DNA of 64,000 nucleotides, taken from Shewanella litoralis (GTDB taxonomy: Bacteria; Pseudomonadota; Gammaproteobacteria; Enterobacterales; Shewanellaceae). The notes beneath the pieces were generated by a model. That model ran no database searches. It saw nothing but the letters and a program-made list of their open reading frames with translations, and was not told the DNA's origin. The translations under genes and the position numbers were made by a program. Shown here one piece after another: positions 54,427-63,704 of this stretch. The DNA lies in contig NZ_WSRZ01000019.1 of assembly GCF_009828585.1 (NCBI RefSeq), positions 1 to 64,000 of the forward strand. The letters are read 5' to 3'. Position 1 is the first letter of the stretch. The number at the start of each line of letters is the position of its first letter.

Positions 54427-55157
54427 AGTGACAACCCTTTATTTAACATCTCAAGTGTGGTTTCTTCGGTGTGTTGATAGGTGTCATGAGCTGCCGACTT
54501 ACCCAGTGCTATGTGGCTTGGTAATACTTTTATCACTGCTTGTTCTGTCACGCAGGCATGTTCACATTTGCCACATCCCGTACATACATCTGGGTTGATA
54601 GTGGGTAAAAACATTGCATGGTGACCGCTTTTCTCATTACGTTGCAGCTCTAATGTGATGGCTTTATCGATTAGCGGGCAAACCCGGTAACAAACATCAC
54701 AGCGTAAACCTCTATAGTTAAGACAGTTTTTCTCGTCTATCAGTACTGCTATGCCCATTTTTGCGTCGTCGATATTGTCCAGTTTGTGATCAAGCGACCC
54801 ACTTGGGCAGGCTTGAACACATGGAATATCATCACACATTTCGCAGGCAATGCCTCGCGCAGTAAAGAATGGTGTACCCGTTGCAGCGCCGTCAAACCAG
54901 CGAGCCAGTTTGAGGGTGTCGTAGGGGCAAGCCTCTACACACAGGCCGCAGCGAACACACGCTGAGAGAAAGTCGTCTTCTGCCAATGCTCCAGGCGGGC
55001 GAATAGCAAATGGGTCCAGTTGGCGAGATTGGGTAGCAACTGTTGTTAGCCCCAATCCGACCATACCCATTACACAACTGGCTTTTGCTGTTGTGGCCAG
55101 AAACTGCCTACGGTTTACACCGTTAACACTTGCTGATTTGCTATTGGCTTTGCTCAT
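54423..55157 (-). CDS. napG: Periplasmic ferredoxin-type protein NapG
   Basis: A 244-residue protein with a twin-arginine signal (NRRQFLATTAKASCVMGMVG) and four 4Fe-4S binding clusters: CVRCGLCVEACP, CEMCDDIPCVQACP, CDVCYRVCP and CTGCGKCEHAC. It is the electron-transfer partner of NapH on the periplasmic face. It sits 34 bases after napA and overlaps napH by 4 bases. Confidence 0.94.
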   Translation of the reverse strand: MSKANSKSASVNGVNRRQFLATTAKASCVMGMVGLGLTTVATQSRQLDPFAIRPPGALAEDDFLSACVRCGLCVEACPYDTLKLARWFDGAATGTPFFTARGIACEMCDDIPCVQACPSGSLDHKLDNIDDAKMGIAVLIDEKNCLNYRGLRCDVCYRVCPLIDKAITLELQRNEKSGHHAMFLPTINPDVCTGCGKCEHACVTEQAVIKVLPSHIALGKSAAHDTYQHTEETTLEMLNKGLSL

Positions 55158-55191
55158 AACATCACTTTCCGTTTATGCACTAGAGTATCGA

Positions 55192-57675
55192 TTAAGCTTT
55201 CATGACTTTTACTGGACACTTCTTGAAATCTGTCTCTTTTGACAGCGGATCGGTTGCATCGAGTAATAGCTTGTTCACTAATTGGCGCGCATCAAAGAAC
55301 GGCATAAAGACGACCCCTCTAGGTGGTTTGTTACGACCTTTGGTTTCAACACGCGTTTTGACTTCGCCGCGAGGCGAGGCCACGACAACTTCGTCACCGC
55401 GTTGCAAACCACGTACTTTAGCGTCTTCTGGGTGCATAAAGATTTGAGCATCAGAATAAGCGCGTTGTAGCTCTGGTACGCGGGCTGTCATTGAACCTGT
55501 GTGCCAATGTTCAAGCACTCGACCCGTTGACATCCATAGGTCATACTCTTTGTTTGGCTCTTCAGCTGCTGGCTCATAAGGCAGAGCAAAAATAACCGCT
55601 CGTCCGTCTGGCTTACCGTAAAAGTTGAAGCCTTCGCCAGCTTTAACATAAGGATCGCTACCTTCAACAAAGCGACGTAAGGTTTCTTTACCATCAATGA
55701 CTGGCCAGCGCTTACCACGGTTTTCATGGTAGTTGTCAAAGGCGTCTAAATCGTGGGCATGGCCGCGACCAAACTGGGCATATTCTTCGAAAATACCTTT
55801 TTGTAGATAGAAGCCAAAGTGCTCACTTTCATCGTTGTAGGCACCTTTGCATTGATCTTTCGGGAATTTGTTGATTTCACCGTTAGCAAACAGTATGTCG
55901 AATAAGGTTTTATCGGCAACATCTGGTTGCTTGGCTATTAACTCTGCTGGCCATACTTCTGACACTTTAAAGCGTTTTGAGAATTCAACTAACTGCCATA
56001 AATCTGAAGTCGCGCCTTCTGGTGGCTTAACTTGTTGATGCCAAAAATGGGTGCGTCGTTCAGCATTACCATATGCGCCTTCTTTCTCAACCCACATCGC
56101 GGTAGGTAAAATTAAATCAGCCGCCATTGCGGTAACGGTTGGGTATGGGTCAGACACAACAATAAAGTTTTCTGGGTTACGGAAACCTGGGTAAATCTCA
56201 TCGTTGATATTAGGACCGGCTTGCATGTTGTTGGTACACATGGTCCAGTAGCAATTTAATTTGCCATCTTTTAACATTCGGCTTTGCAATACTGCGTGAT
56301 ACCCAGGTGTTGCTGGAATGGTGCCTGCTGGTACTTTCCATAACTTTTCAGTAATCTCACGGTGTTTATCGTTATTCACTACCATGTCTGCAGGTAAGCG
56401 GTGAGCGAATGTGCCCACTTCACGTGCGGTGCCACAAGCTGATGGTTGGCCTGTAAGCGAGAATGGACTGTTACCAGGAGTGGCAATTTTGCCGGTTAAT
56501 AAGTGGATGTTGTAGAGCATATTATTAGCCCATACGCCACGAGTATGTTGGTTAATGCCCATGGTCCATAAGCTCATAACTTTTTGCTTAGGGTCGGCAT
56601 AAACTTTGGCTAACGTAATGAGGTTTTCAACCGCAACACCGCTCATTTCTGAGGCGTATTCAACAGTGTAAGTACTGACAAATTTAGCGTATTCTTCAAA
56701 ACTAATGGGTTTAGCACCACCATCACCAGGGTTTTTCGCTTTCTTTTCTAATGGGTGTTCTGGGCGTAAACCATAACCAATGTCGGTGACACCAAGAGCA
56801 AAGTTAGTGTGTTTACTGACAAAGTCTTTGTTCACTGCATTGTTTTGAATAATGTAATTAGCAATAAAGTTTAAAATCACAAGGTCAGTTTGTGGTTTAA
56901 AAATCATTGGGTTATCAGCAAGGTCGAAGCTGCGGTTTTCGTATGTTGATAACACATGTACTTTGGCGTCTTTGTGGCTTAAGCGACGGTCAGTTAAGCG
57001 AGCCCATAAAATAGGGTGCATTTCTGCCATGTTAGCGCCCCAAAGCACAAAGTTGTCGCCAGCTTCAATGTCGTCATAACAGCCCATAGGCTCATCGATA
57101 CCGAAGGTACGCATAAAGCCACCAACAGCAGAGGCCATGCAGTGACGCGCATTAGGGTCGATATTGTTAGTTAAGAAACCTGCTTTATGAAGTTTAGATG
57201 CAGCGTAACCTTCCCAAATTGTCCATTGACCAGAACCGAACATCCCGACAGAGGTTGGGCCCTTTTTAGCAATACTGGCTTTCCATTTTTCAGCCATGGT
57301 GTCGAATGCGACATCCCAGCTAACAGGGGTAAAGTCGCCTTCTTTATCGTATTTGCCATCTTTCATTCTGAGTAATGGCGAGGTAAGGCGGTCTTTGCCG
57401 TACATGATTTTTGATAAAAAGTAGCCTTTAATACAATTTAGGCCTTTATTTACAGGGCTTTCTGGATCGCCTTTAGTGGCGACCACTTTGCCATTTTTGG
57501 TTCCGACCAATACGCTACAGCCGACTCCACAAAAACGACATGGGGCTTTGTCCCATGTAATGTCCGTTTTGCCTTCTGCGGCGTGAACCATATTAATTGG
57601 AATAGCGATACCCACAGCCGACGCTGCTGCGGCAGCGGCGTTGGCTTTTAAAAACTCGCGACGGCTTATGCTCAT
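55192..57675 (-). CDS. napA: Periplasmic nitrate reductase catalytic subunit NapA
   Basis: A molybdopterin (bis-MGD) enzyme reducing nitrate to nitrite in the periplasm. It has 827 residues, against 828 in E. coli. The twin-arginine signal is [19 protein letters not shown]. The 4Fe-4S cluster uses CRFCGVGC and a later Cys in GLNCIKGYF; the Mo-ligating Cys lies in [14 protein letters not shown] at 57687 is in frame, but the ATG at 57675 follows GAGG and starts MSISRREF. First gene of napAGHB; no napD chaperone gene precedes it. NarP-like and CRP-like sites lie upstream. Confidence 0.96.
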   Translation of the reverse strand: MSISRREFLKANAAAAAASAVGIAIPINMVHAAEGKTDITWDKAPCRFCGVGCSVLVGTKNGKVVATKGDPESPVNKGLNCIKGYFLSKIMYGKDRLTSPLLRMKDGKYDKEGDFTPVSWDVAFDTMAEKWKASIAKKGPTSVGMFGSGQWTIWEGYAASKLHKAGFLTNNIDPNARHCMASAVGGFMRTFGIDEPMGCYDDIEAGDNFVLWGANMAEMHPILWARLTDRRLSHKDAKVHVLSTYENRSFDLADNPMIFKPQTDLVILNFIANYIIQNNAVNKDFVSKHTNFALGVTDIGYGLRPEHPLEKKAKNPGDGGAKPISFEEYAKFVSTYTVEYASEMSGVAVENLITLAKVYADPKQKVMSLWTMGINQHTRGVWANNMLYNIHLLTGKIATPGNSPFSLTGQPSACGTAREVGTFAHRLPADMVVNNDKHREITEKLWKVPAGTIPATPGYHAVLQSRMLKDGKLNCYWTMCTNNMQAGPNINDEIYPGFRNPENFIVVSDPYPTVTAMAADLILPTAMWVEKEGAYGNAERRTHFWHQQVKPPEGATSDLWQLVEFSKRFKVSEVWPAELIAKQPDVADKTLFDILFANGEINKFPKDQCKGAYNDESEHFGFYLQKGIFEEYAQFGRGHAHDLDAFDNYHENRGKRWPVIDGKETLRRFVEGSDPYVKAGEGFNFYGKPDGRAVIFALPYEPAAEEPNKEYDLWMSTGRVLEHWHTGSMTARVPELQRAYSDAQIFMHPEDAKVRGLQRGDEVVVASPRGEVKTRVETKGRNKPPRGVVFMPFFDARQLVNKLLLDATDPLSKETDFKKCPVKVMKA

Positions 57676-57771
57676 GGTGTTCCTCACTCTTAGAATGTTG
57701 TTCTTGGTGCGTGATAGTCATTGGAGGTGACGTGATGAAAATAAGTCTAGACCTTACTATTAGTATAGGTA

Positions 57772-57787
57772 TACCTCTGAATGGGTA
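57772..57787. promoter_or_regulatory. NarP/NarL-type 7-2-7 heptamer pair upstream of napA
   Basis: TACCTCT-GA-ATGGGTA matches the 7-2-7 inverted heptamer consensus (TACYYMT-N2-AKRRGTA) at every position. A further matching heptamer, ATAGGTA, abuts it at 57765-57771. The site lies about 97-112 bases upstream of the napA ATG, suited to nitrate/nitrite-responsive activation by a NarP-type regulator. Confidence 0.7.
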
Positions 57788-57823
57788 TAGTGGTTAATAG
57801 TTGTTCAAGGTCACATTTTTTCG

Positions 57824-57839
57824 CGTGATGTAAATCTCA
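57824..57839. promoter_or_regulatory. CRP-like site upstream of napA
   Basis: CGTGATGTAAATCTCA matches the CRP consensus TGTGA-N6-TCACA at 8 of 10 defined bases. CRP is known to control anaerobic respiration genes in Shewanella oneidensis, so the site is plausible. Confidence 0.4.
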
Positions 57840-58013
57840 TTTTAACAATTAGGCTGATGCTGTTTTAGCAATCGCTTGTAAAGCTTGTGCTATCTGAGAT
57901 GCAGGTTCTAGCTTTGATTGAAATGCCGGTTATCTTATGTGTGCAGATTTTGTGGGCATTTAAGTATTGTGGAAGGACAAATGTAGAGCTCTTTATAGGT
58001 AGGCTTGTTGGTA

Positions 58014-59153
58014 TTAGCGATACCCTGTGAGCTCCATGTAGCCTTGACCTTGATGGCTTCCTTGAATATTAATGGGCCCTTCCCAATATGAGGTTGATAC
58101 CAGCATGTCGCTATTAGGATTAACGGCATGAGTGGTTACATCTATTGCTTCACTGTTAATTCGAATACGCCAGGCTATTGGATGGTTACCCAGGGCCGTT
58201 TGTTGCCACTGTGTTGGTTGCATATCTATATCATTTGGGTTGTCGCGACTGTTGATATTACGGCCGCTACCGTCGGCATACATGCGTCTGGCGCTAAAGA
58301 AATGATCTTGCTCTGTTTCGCCGCGTAACCTAAATGCCATTAAGGTTGAGTCGTCATTGAGTCGCAAAGAAAACCAGTCCCACCCTTGTTGCGCTTTAGT
58401 GAGAAATTGCGAACTCCACTCTCTGTCTAGCCAGGCTTTACCGCTGACTTTTTCGGTGACGCCATGGCGAGTTATCTCACCGGTCACTTCAATAAAAGGT
58501 TGGCTGTAGTAATAAGATGCGACAGCCTGGCCGGCACTTTTACTGCTGTAACCCTTATTGCCTTGCAATTGCATAGGTTGTTGACTGCTCAGTTGCAGTT
58601 GATAATTAAACCTTGGGTTGTTGACTGTTAATGTTGCCGGAAACAGATCATTAGACTGACTTTGCCATTGCCAGTTTTGCAGGTGAACAGTAAAGGGAGA
58701 AGGGCTGACACTGGCGAGTTTGGGGTGTGCCCGCGACCATTTTTCAGCCGTAAGGTGCTCATCTTTTGACGTGACAGCAGCATGGGCCATGTAAAGTTGA
58801 TTGCTGCTCCAGTCGTTTCCAGTGGTTGTCATTTTCTCGGTTGGCGGTGTCATGCCGATCCTAAATTGAGTCCACTGTACGCCAACATCTTCGCCTTTGC
58901 TGGTGGTTAAGTTTGCGGTTAGATACCACCATTCAATTTTGTAATCATTGTGGGCTAAATGATCGCGTGGAAACTGTAAAACCTTACCTTGTACAACCTC
59001 ACTGTAGCCAACTGATGATTGTGCTGACATATTACTGATGGTCGTTGCGTGTTCATGAGTCTCTGGCGCAGGAGAGCAGGCAGATAACAATGTGGCGAAG
59101 GCCATTGTGGCTACGCTGGTAATGAACACTTTTTTGTCTGTAACAGAGGTCAT
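58014..59153 (-). CDS. AttH/CrtC-type lipocalin-like lipoprotein
   Basis: A 379-residue protein with a lipoprotein signal (TLLSACSPAPE, lipobox Cys near residue 24). It then shows the AttH/carotenoid-hydratase-type fold, recognisable from DYKIEWWYLTANLTTSKGE and the mid-chain GKAWLDREWSSQFLTKAQQG. Relatives form the AttH component next to an ABC transporter; enzymatic activity is not established for this branch. The frame is open to 59279, but the ATG at 59153 overlaps the permease stop (ATGA) and gives the lipoprotein signal. Last gene of the three-gene ABC operon. Confidence 0.82.
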   Translation of the reverse strand: MTSVTDKKVFITSVATMAFATLLSACSPAPETHEHATTISNMSAQSSVGYSEVVQGKVLQFPRDHLAHNDYKIEWWYLTANLTTSKGEDVGVQWTQFRIGMTPPTEKMTTTGNDWSSNQLYMAHAAVTSKDEHLTAEKWSRAHPKLASVSPSPFTVHLQNWQWQSQSNDLFPATLTVNNPRFNYQLQLSSQQPMQLQGNKGYSSKSAGQAVASYYYSQPFIEVTGEITRHGVTEKVSGKAWLDREWSSQFLTKAQQGWDWFSLRLNDDSTLMAFRLRGETEQDHFFSARRMYADGSGRNINSRDNPNDIDMQPTQWQQTALGNHPIAWRIRINSEAIDVTTHAVNPNSDMLVSTSYWEGPINIQGSHQGQGYMELTGYR

Positions 59154-61702
59154 AGAGCTTCCTGCTGTAAACTGGATATTAAGGGTTTTCGGGTTTGCCA
59201 ATATAAAGGCAGGCTTACCGCCAGTAAGCAACTGATGATCGCGATAACAACAACCTGACCATAAGCTGCCCAGTCCCAAACCATTGCGATACTCCAGCCA
59301 AAAGCTTGTAAAGTCACTTTATGGATCAGTAGATAACCCAATAATGCGCCCGTTGGCAAGGCCACTAAACAGGTTAATAATACGATGAATAGCATTTGTA
59401 CTATTACCATCATCCGCAACTGATTACGACTAACACCGAGTGCATATAAGCGTGCTAGTGGCGCTTGTCTAGCCTGGGTGAGCATCACACAGGCACTGAA
59501 TAAGCCAATCGCGGCAACTAGTAACGTTAAGCTATTGAGCACGACGGTAATCGAGAAGGTTTTATTAAATATGGTGATGGCTTCGGTTTTAATCCGTTGC
59601 TGGCTGTACATATAAGCCGACGACAAGTTAAGTTTTTGGCTAATGCTATTTTGTAATGTGCTGAGTTCGCCCTGGTAGGTGACAGCCAAACTGATGGGCT
59701 TAGCGGGTAAAGTGGACTGTTGCCATAATGGTTGGCTAATAATGACCTCACCTTTAGGGTTTCCATAATCGTAATAAATCGCGCCTATGGTTAATGTATG
59801 CTGTTGCAGTTGTGATAGTTGAACCTTATCGCCAATGTCGAGACGATATTTTATCGACAAGGGTTCACTGATCATAATGCTATGGCCTGCAGTAAACGTC
59901 TGCCAAAAATCATCGGCGGTTGTCTTAAATACCGTGGTGTCCGTTAACGATATATGGTCACGACTGACAAGGTGGATTGGAATAAGTGTTTGTGGTGTTT
60001 CAGCACGATTTAAATTGCTGTCAACGGTCCATTGTTCATATACCGCATCAACTTTTGGGTCCTTAGCCAATAGTAAAATCAATGCATCGATTTGATTCGG
60101 GTTCGGGCGAATATACAAATCAGCATGCAGGCGTGCATCGAGCCATTTTTTTAAGGTGATTTCAAAACTGCCAACTAAAGTATTCATGGCGATATTGGCA
60201 CACAACGCCAGTAAAATGGCCATCATTGCGAGGGCAAGCGGGGCGATAATCTCTTTGGTTTCGGCAATCACATATTGCCATAAGCCTTTGGGCATGGCTG
60301 GCGTGAGTAACTTAACGACCCAATGAAGACATTGCGGCAGCAGCAATGGAATGGCCACTACCAATATACCTAATAACACCAGACTAAGGCGATATTGTTC
60401 AGTAAAGGCGAAAGCGACGGTGCACAGTAATAGTAACAGCACTGCGATGACAAACTGGCGGTGGTGGATAATATTAAATTGTTTATTTTGCGGTTGTTTT
60501 TGCGCCCCTTGTGCGAGCGGTGTATTTATCAAGCTGATGAGCATTGGAATGCAAGCGGCAAACGCAGCTGATAACGTCAGAATGAGTGCCTGGGCAAACC
60601 ATTGCCATTGCCAATTTCCGGGTAATAATTTTGCTCCGTACAACTGCTCTAGCGTGAGCGCGACCATAGGCTGTAACCATTGAGACAGTTGCAAACCGAC
60701 AATAAAGCCTAATACACAGCCAATAAAAACCAGGGTAATAATTTCAATACTTAAGGCTAGCATCACGCTGCGGCGATCGAGGCCTTGTTGCATAATTTGC
60801 ACTAACAATTTTTGACGTTTCATTAAGCTGTAACGCACGCCGTTATAGGCAATAAATAAGCCGACAACAAACGCGAGCATGCTCATGGCATCAAGATTTA
60901 AATGAAAACTTGCGGTTAAGGCATTGAGTGATTCACCTTCGCTAGTTTTGGTTGAAAAATGCAGGGTACTGGTGTCGAATCCTGCTTGAGTCAGTGTTTG
61001 ATTGAGGCGGACAATAAGCTGGTTATCAGTTTCGGTTTTATCGGCGCTAAATACGGCAATATAGCTCAACTTACCTTGCATCTTGAGCAATGGCTGTGCG
61101 AGTGATATGTCGGCGAGTAGGGCAGAGCCTAATCCCCACTGATCATCAATCGTAATGATGTCTAAAGGCATATTATTTAGCGTAATGCTTTGCGATTGAT
61201 TGGTCACCTTGCTGATGCGATCGCGCTGGCTGGCAGACATTAATACTTTAGGTTGGCCTGACAATAATTCGGCAAGGGGTATATTAACTGAGGCCACTGA
61301 TGAGTTTGCTTGCTCATCCTGGGCTAACCCTGTGCTTATCGCGGCAATTATATCGCTGCCATTGACTCGCCATAATCTGCCTTGCTCATCTGTTGCAATG
61401 CCTTCGATACTGGCAATCGTGTCAAAGCCTGCATTGGCTAGCGTAAAATAAATCGATTCATTAATGCTATCTTCAGTGAGGTGGCTAATAGATAAGCGTG
61501 CTTGTTTGCTAAGCAGTTCTGACACATTGCCATAACTTTGTTTGGCATTTTCGTTGGTGGCGTACACCCCAATCAGTAACGTCACAGCTAACATAATGCC
61601 GAGTAAAATCGCGCTGGCTTGTAATGGCGCATGGCGATAATGGCTTGCAAACAAACGTAGGCATAGCATTAAACGGCTGGTGGCAGACGACTGGGACGTC
61701 AT
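59150..61702 (-). CDS. FtsX-type ABC transporter permease, fused AttF-AttG form
   Basis: An 850-residue inner-membrane protein with two FtsX permease modules in tandem. The first has a membrane helix at about 25-45, a large periplasmic domain and three helices (about 265-400). The second begins after a further set of helices (about 415-500), has its own periplasmic part and ends in three helices, with PLARLYALGVSRNQLRMM as the coupling-helix region. This is the architecture of MacB/LolCE-like mechanotransmission permeases, here double. The frame extends to 61798 inside the ATPase gene, but the ATG at 61702 follows AGGGG and is 4 bases after the ATPase stop. Confidence 0.85.
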   Translation of the reverse strand: MTSQSSATSRLMLCLRLFASHYRHAPLQASAILLGIMLAVTLLIGVYATNENAKQSYGNVSELLSKQARLSISHLTEDSINESIYFTLANAGFDTIASIEGIATDEQGRLWRVNGSDIIAAISTGLAQDEQANSSVASVNIPLAELLSGQPKVLMSASQRDRISKVTNQSQSITLNNMPLDIITIDDQWGLGSALLADISLAQPLLKMQGKLSYIAVFSADKTETDNQLIVRLNQTLTQAGFDTSTLHFSTKTSEGESLNALTASFHLNLDAMSMLAFVVGLFIAYNGVRYSLMKRQKLLVQIMQQGLDRRSVMLALSIEIITLVFIGCVLGFIVGLQLSQWLQPMVALTLEQLYGAKLLPGNWQWQWFAQALILTLSAAFAACIPMLISLINTPLAQGAQKQPQNKQFNIIHHRQFVIAVLLLLLCTVAFAFTEQYRLSLVLLGILVVAIPLLLPQCLHWVVKLLTPAMPKGLWQYVIAETKEIIAPLALAMMAILLALCANIAMNTLVGSFEITLKKWLDARLHADLYIRPNPNQIDALILLLAKDPKVDAVYEQWTVDSNLNRAETPQTLIPIHLVSRDHISLTDTTVFKTTADDFWQTFTAGHSIMISEPLSIKYRLDIGDKVQLSQLQQHTLTIGAIYYDYGNPKGEVIISQPLWQQSTLPAKPISLAVTYQGELSTLQNSISQKLNLSSAYMYSQQRIKTEAITIFNKTFSITVVLNSLTLLVAAIGLFSACVMLTQARQAPLARLYALGVSRNQLRMMVIVQMLFIVLLTCLVALPTGALLGYLLIHKVTLQAFGWSIAMVWDWAAYGQVVVIAIISCLLAVSLPLYWQTRKPLISSLQQEAL

Positions 61703-61706
61703 GGGC

Positions 61707-62411
61707 TTACCCCTGCTGCTTATTATCGATAGGATTGACGACAATTTGTTGGTTTTCAACATGCCAGCGATGCTGCATAAACTGCGCGCATTCTTCACTG
61801 TGAGTCACCATCAAAATACAGCAATTAGCTTGTTGTGCGAGATCGGTCAGTAATTGCATAACCTGCATGCCCGCGTGTTGGTCAAGATTACCTGTGGGTT
61901 CGTCTGCTAAGATTAGTTGCGGTTTATGGGCTAAAGCGCGTGCAATAGCGACTCGTTGTTGTTGCCCACCTGAGAGGTTTTCTACGCTGCGATCTAATAG
62001 TGGTGTGAGTCCCAGTTGATGGCATAATTCATCACACCAGGGGCTCCAGCTTAATTGATTGAGTGCCAATGAAAATTGAATATTGTCGCGAACATTAAGG
62101 GGCGTGAGTAAATTAAATTGCTGAAATATCACTCCAAGAGAATGACGGCGGTATTGGCTCCAGTGCTTATCTTGCCACTGAGTCACCGAATGCAGTGTGT
62201 CACCTTGACGTATTAACATGTCGCCACTGTCGATAGTTTCAAAGCCACCAATAATGTTCAGTAAGGTGCTTTTGCCGCTGCCACTAGGACCCGTTAACGC
62301 AATGGTTTGCCCTTGCTTTAGGGTTAAACTGACCTGTTGCAACACACAATGGAATGACTCACCATCACGAAATCCTTTGCTGATGTTGTCTAAGGTGACA
62401 ATGCTGGTCAT
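61707..62411 (-). CDS. ABC transporter ATP-binding protein (LolD/MacB/AttE-like)
   Basis: A 234-residue ATPase of the LolD/FtsE-like class. Walker A is GPSGSGKST, the Q-loop region is [14 protein letters not shown], the signature is [17 protein letters not shown], Walker B with D-loop is [12 protein letters not shown], and the switch His is in MVTHS. First gene of the operon ATPase-permease-lipoprotein, read on the minus strand. Similarity of the operon to AttEFGH suggests export or extraction of a lipid or lipoprotein from the inner membrane; the substrate is unknown. Confidence 0.93.
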   Translation of the reverse strand: MTSIVTLDNISKGFRDGESFHCVLQQVSLTLKQGQTIALTGPSGSGKSTLLNIIGGFETIDSGDMLIRQGDTLHSVTQWQDKHWSQYRRHSLGVIFQQFNLLTPLNVRDNIQFSLALNQLSWSPWCDELCHQLGLTPLLDRSVENLSGGQQQRVAIARALAHKPQLILADEPTGNLDQHAGMQVMQLLTDLAQQANCCILMVTHSEECAQFMQHRWHVENQQIVVNPIDNKQQG

Positions 62412-62531
62412 AGTCGCTCCATAACGAATGAGTTAAATCAAACTGTCACATTAACATCGCCGTAGTGACAGCTTGTTAACGTAATCATAATAACAACAAT
62501 ATACGTCAAATATTGCGTGAGTGTTCAAAAA

Positions 62532-62558
62532 TAAAAAAGCGAACCTAGGGTTCGCTTT
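62532..62558 (-). terminator. Rho-independent terminator of ygfZ
   Basis: The perfect 10-bp stem AAAGCGAACC/GGTTCGCTTT is followed on the minus strand by a T-run. It lies 22 bases after the ygfZ stop. Confidence 0.92.
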
Positions 62559-62580
62559 AATAATTAACTCTCTGATTTAA

Positions 62581-63543
62581 TTAAGCATCGACTAATGAAT
62601 AAGGTAATTCAATAATGGTCAATTGCGAGCTTTCATCGTCAGCGATACGCAGTTGCGCATTATTTTCGGTATCGTTGGGCAATACGGCAGTAAGAAGGAC
62701 TTTATCGCCTTGTTGAACACACTCAATAATATTGCCCCCACGACGGAAACCATCTTCTAAGGCGATTTCTAATTGGGTGTCGGTGTTAATGGTTGTGCTG
62801 GTGGTGCCCGACAAAATATACAGAGCGCGTTTGTTGCCACCGCGATATTTCATTCTGGCGATGGTTTCTTGGCCCATATAGCAGCCTTTATTGAAGCTGA
62901 TGCCATCAATGGCTTGTAAGTTACACATTTGTGCGACGTATTGGCCTGAATGGCTTGCATCAATATTAGGGTAACCTGCTTTGATTTCTAATGCCTGCCA
63001 CGCGCTAGCATCAACTAATGTTTGTTGTGATGCACTGATTAATGCCGAGGCTTTATCATTAGCAAAAATGACAATAAAACGCTCACCATCACGCAATACC
63101 GCACCACCATCAACCAAGGTTAACGCTGCTGATACATCGCCAAATTGTTGAGTCATAAACGCCTGTGCTTCGCTGCCCGCCACACCAATAATTTGGTATT
63201 GGCTGCTGACATCGCTAAGCTCAGCTTTACTGAATACCGCGTATTTTTTGAGTTGCGGTAAATCAAGTTCAAGAGTCGATGTCGGCATTAACATAAACAG
63301 GCTGTCTGCAATGGCAAACGTACGAAAACTGGCTAACATTTTACCTTTAGGATCGCAGTGAGCGCCCCATTTCCATTGGTCAGCGGCTAAGGAGGTAATG
63401 TCTGTGGTCACCTGACCATGTATAAAGCTGCGACCTTGCTCTCCGGTGACTTCGATTAATCCCATGTGAGACAAACTCGATAACATTAATGCTGGAGAGG
63501 TGGTAATGAAGTCCCAATCTGGTTGGCTTGCTGAAATTGTCAT
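62581..63543 (-). CDS. ygfZ: tRNA-modifying protein YgfZ (folate-binding GcvT-like)
   Basis: A folate-binding protein that helps maintain certain iron-sulfur enzymes and tRNA methylthiolation. It has 320 residues, close to E. coli YgfZ (326). The family signature K-G-C-Y-x-G-Q-E is intact in SFNKGCYMGQETIARMKYRG near residue 230, as is the N-terminal GRSFIHGQVTTDI block. It is monocistronic, flanked by terminators on both sides. Confidence 0.93.
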   Translation of the reverse strand: MTISASQPDWDFITTSPALMLSSLSHMGLIEVTGEQGRSFIHGQVTTDITSLAADQWKWGAHCDPKGKMLASFRTFAIADSLFMLMPTSTLELDLPQLKKYAVFSKAELSDVSSQYQIIGVAGSEAQAFMTQQFGDVSAALTLVDGGAVLRDGERFIVIFANDKASALISASQQTLVDASAWQALEIKAGYPNIDASHSGQYVAQMCNLQAIDGISFNKGCYMGQETIARMKYRGGNKRALYILSGTTSTTINTDTQLEIALEDGFRRGGNIIECVQQGDKVLLTAVLPNDTENNAQLRIADDESSQLTIIELPYSLVDA

Positions 63544-63633
63544 AACGATCCCTAACGAAAGAATAAGACGATATGTGCTGAAGTGTAACGGATTAATATC
63601 ATACTCAACAGAGGGCTGTGGTTTAAAGCCAAT

Positions 63634-63667
63634 AAAAAAAGCTACCTTGTGGACAAGGTAGCTTTTT
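63634..63667 (-). terminator. Rho-independent terminator of serA
   Basis: The perfect 15-bp stem AAAAAGCTACCTTGT/ACAAGGTAGCTTTTT has a 2-base apex. It lies 38 bases after the serA stop on the minus strand. Confidence 0.93.
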
Positions 63668-63704
63668 GAACAACTTAATTAACCCCAGCTAATGAGTTGC
63701 TAGA

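Larger units (their letters stand above)
57676..58013 (-). other. Regulatory region of the nap operon, without napD
   Basis: A stretch of 338 bases between the lipoprotein stop and napA. It contains the NarP/NarL-type and CRP-like sites listed separately. I found no minus-strand frame of the size and composition of NapD (about 85 residues). Confidence 0.6.

Noticed and set aside
57935-58129. A 64-codon minus-strand frame just upstream of napA, considered as napD
   Set aside because: Most of it overlaps the end of the lipoprotein gene in another frame, and the translation shows no resemblance to NapD.
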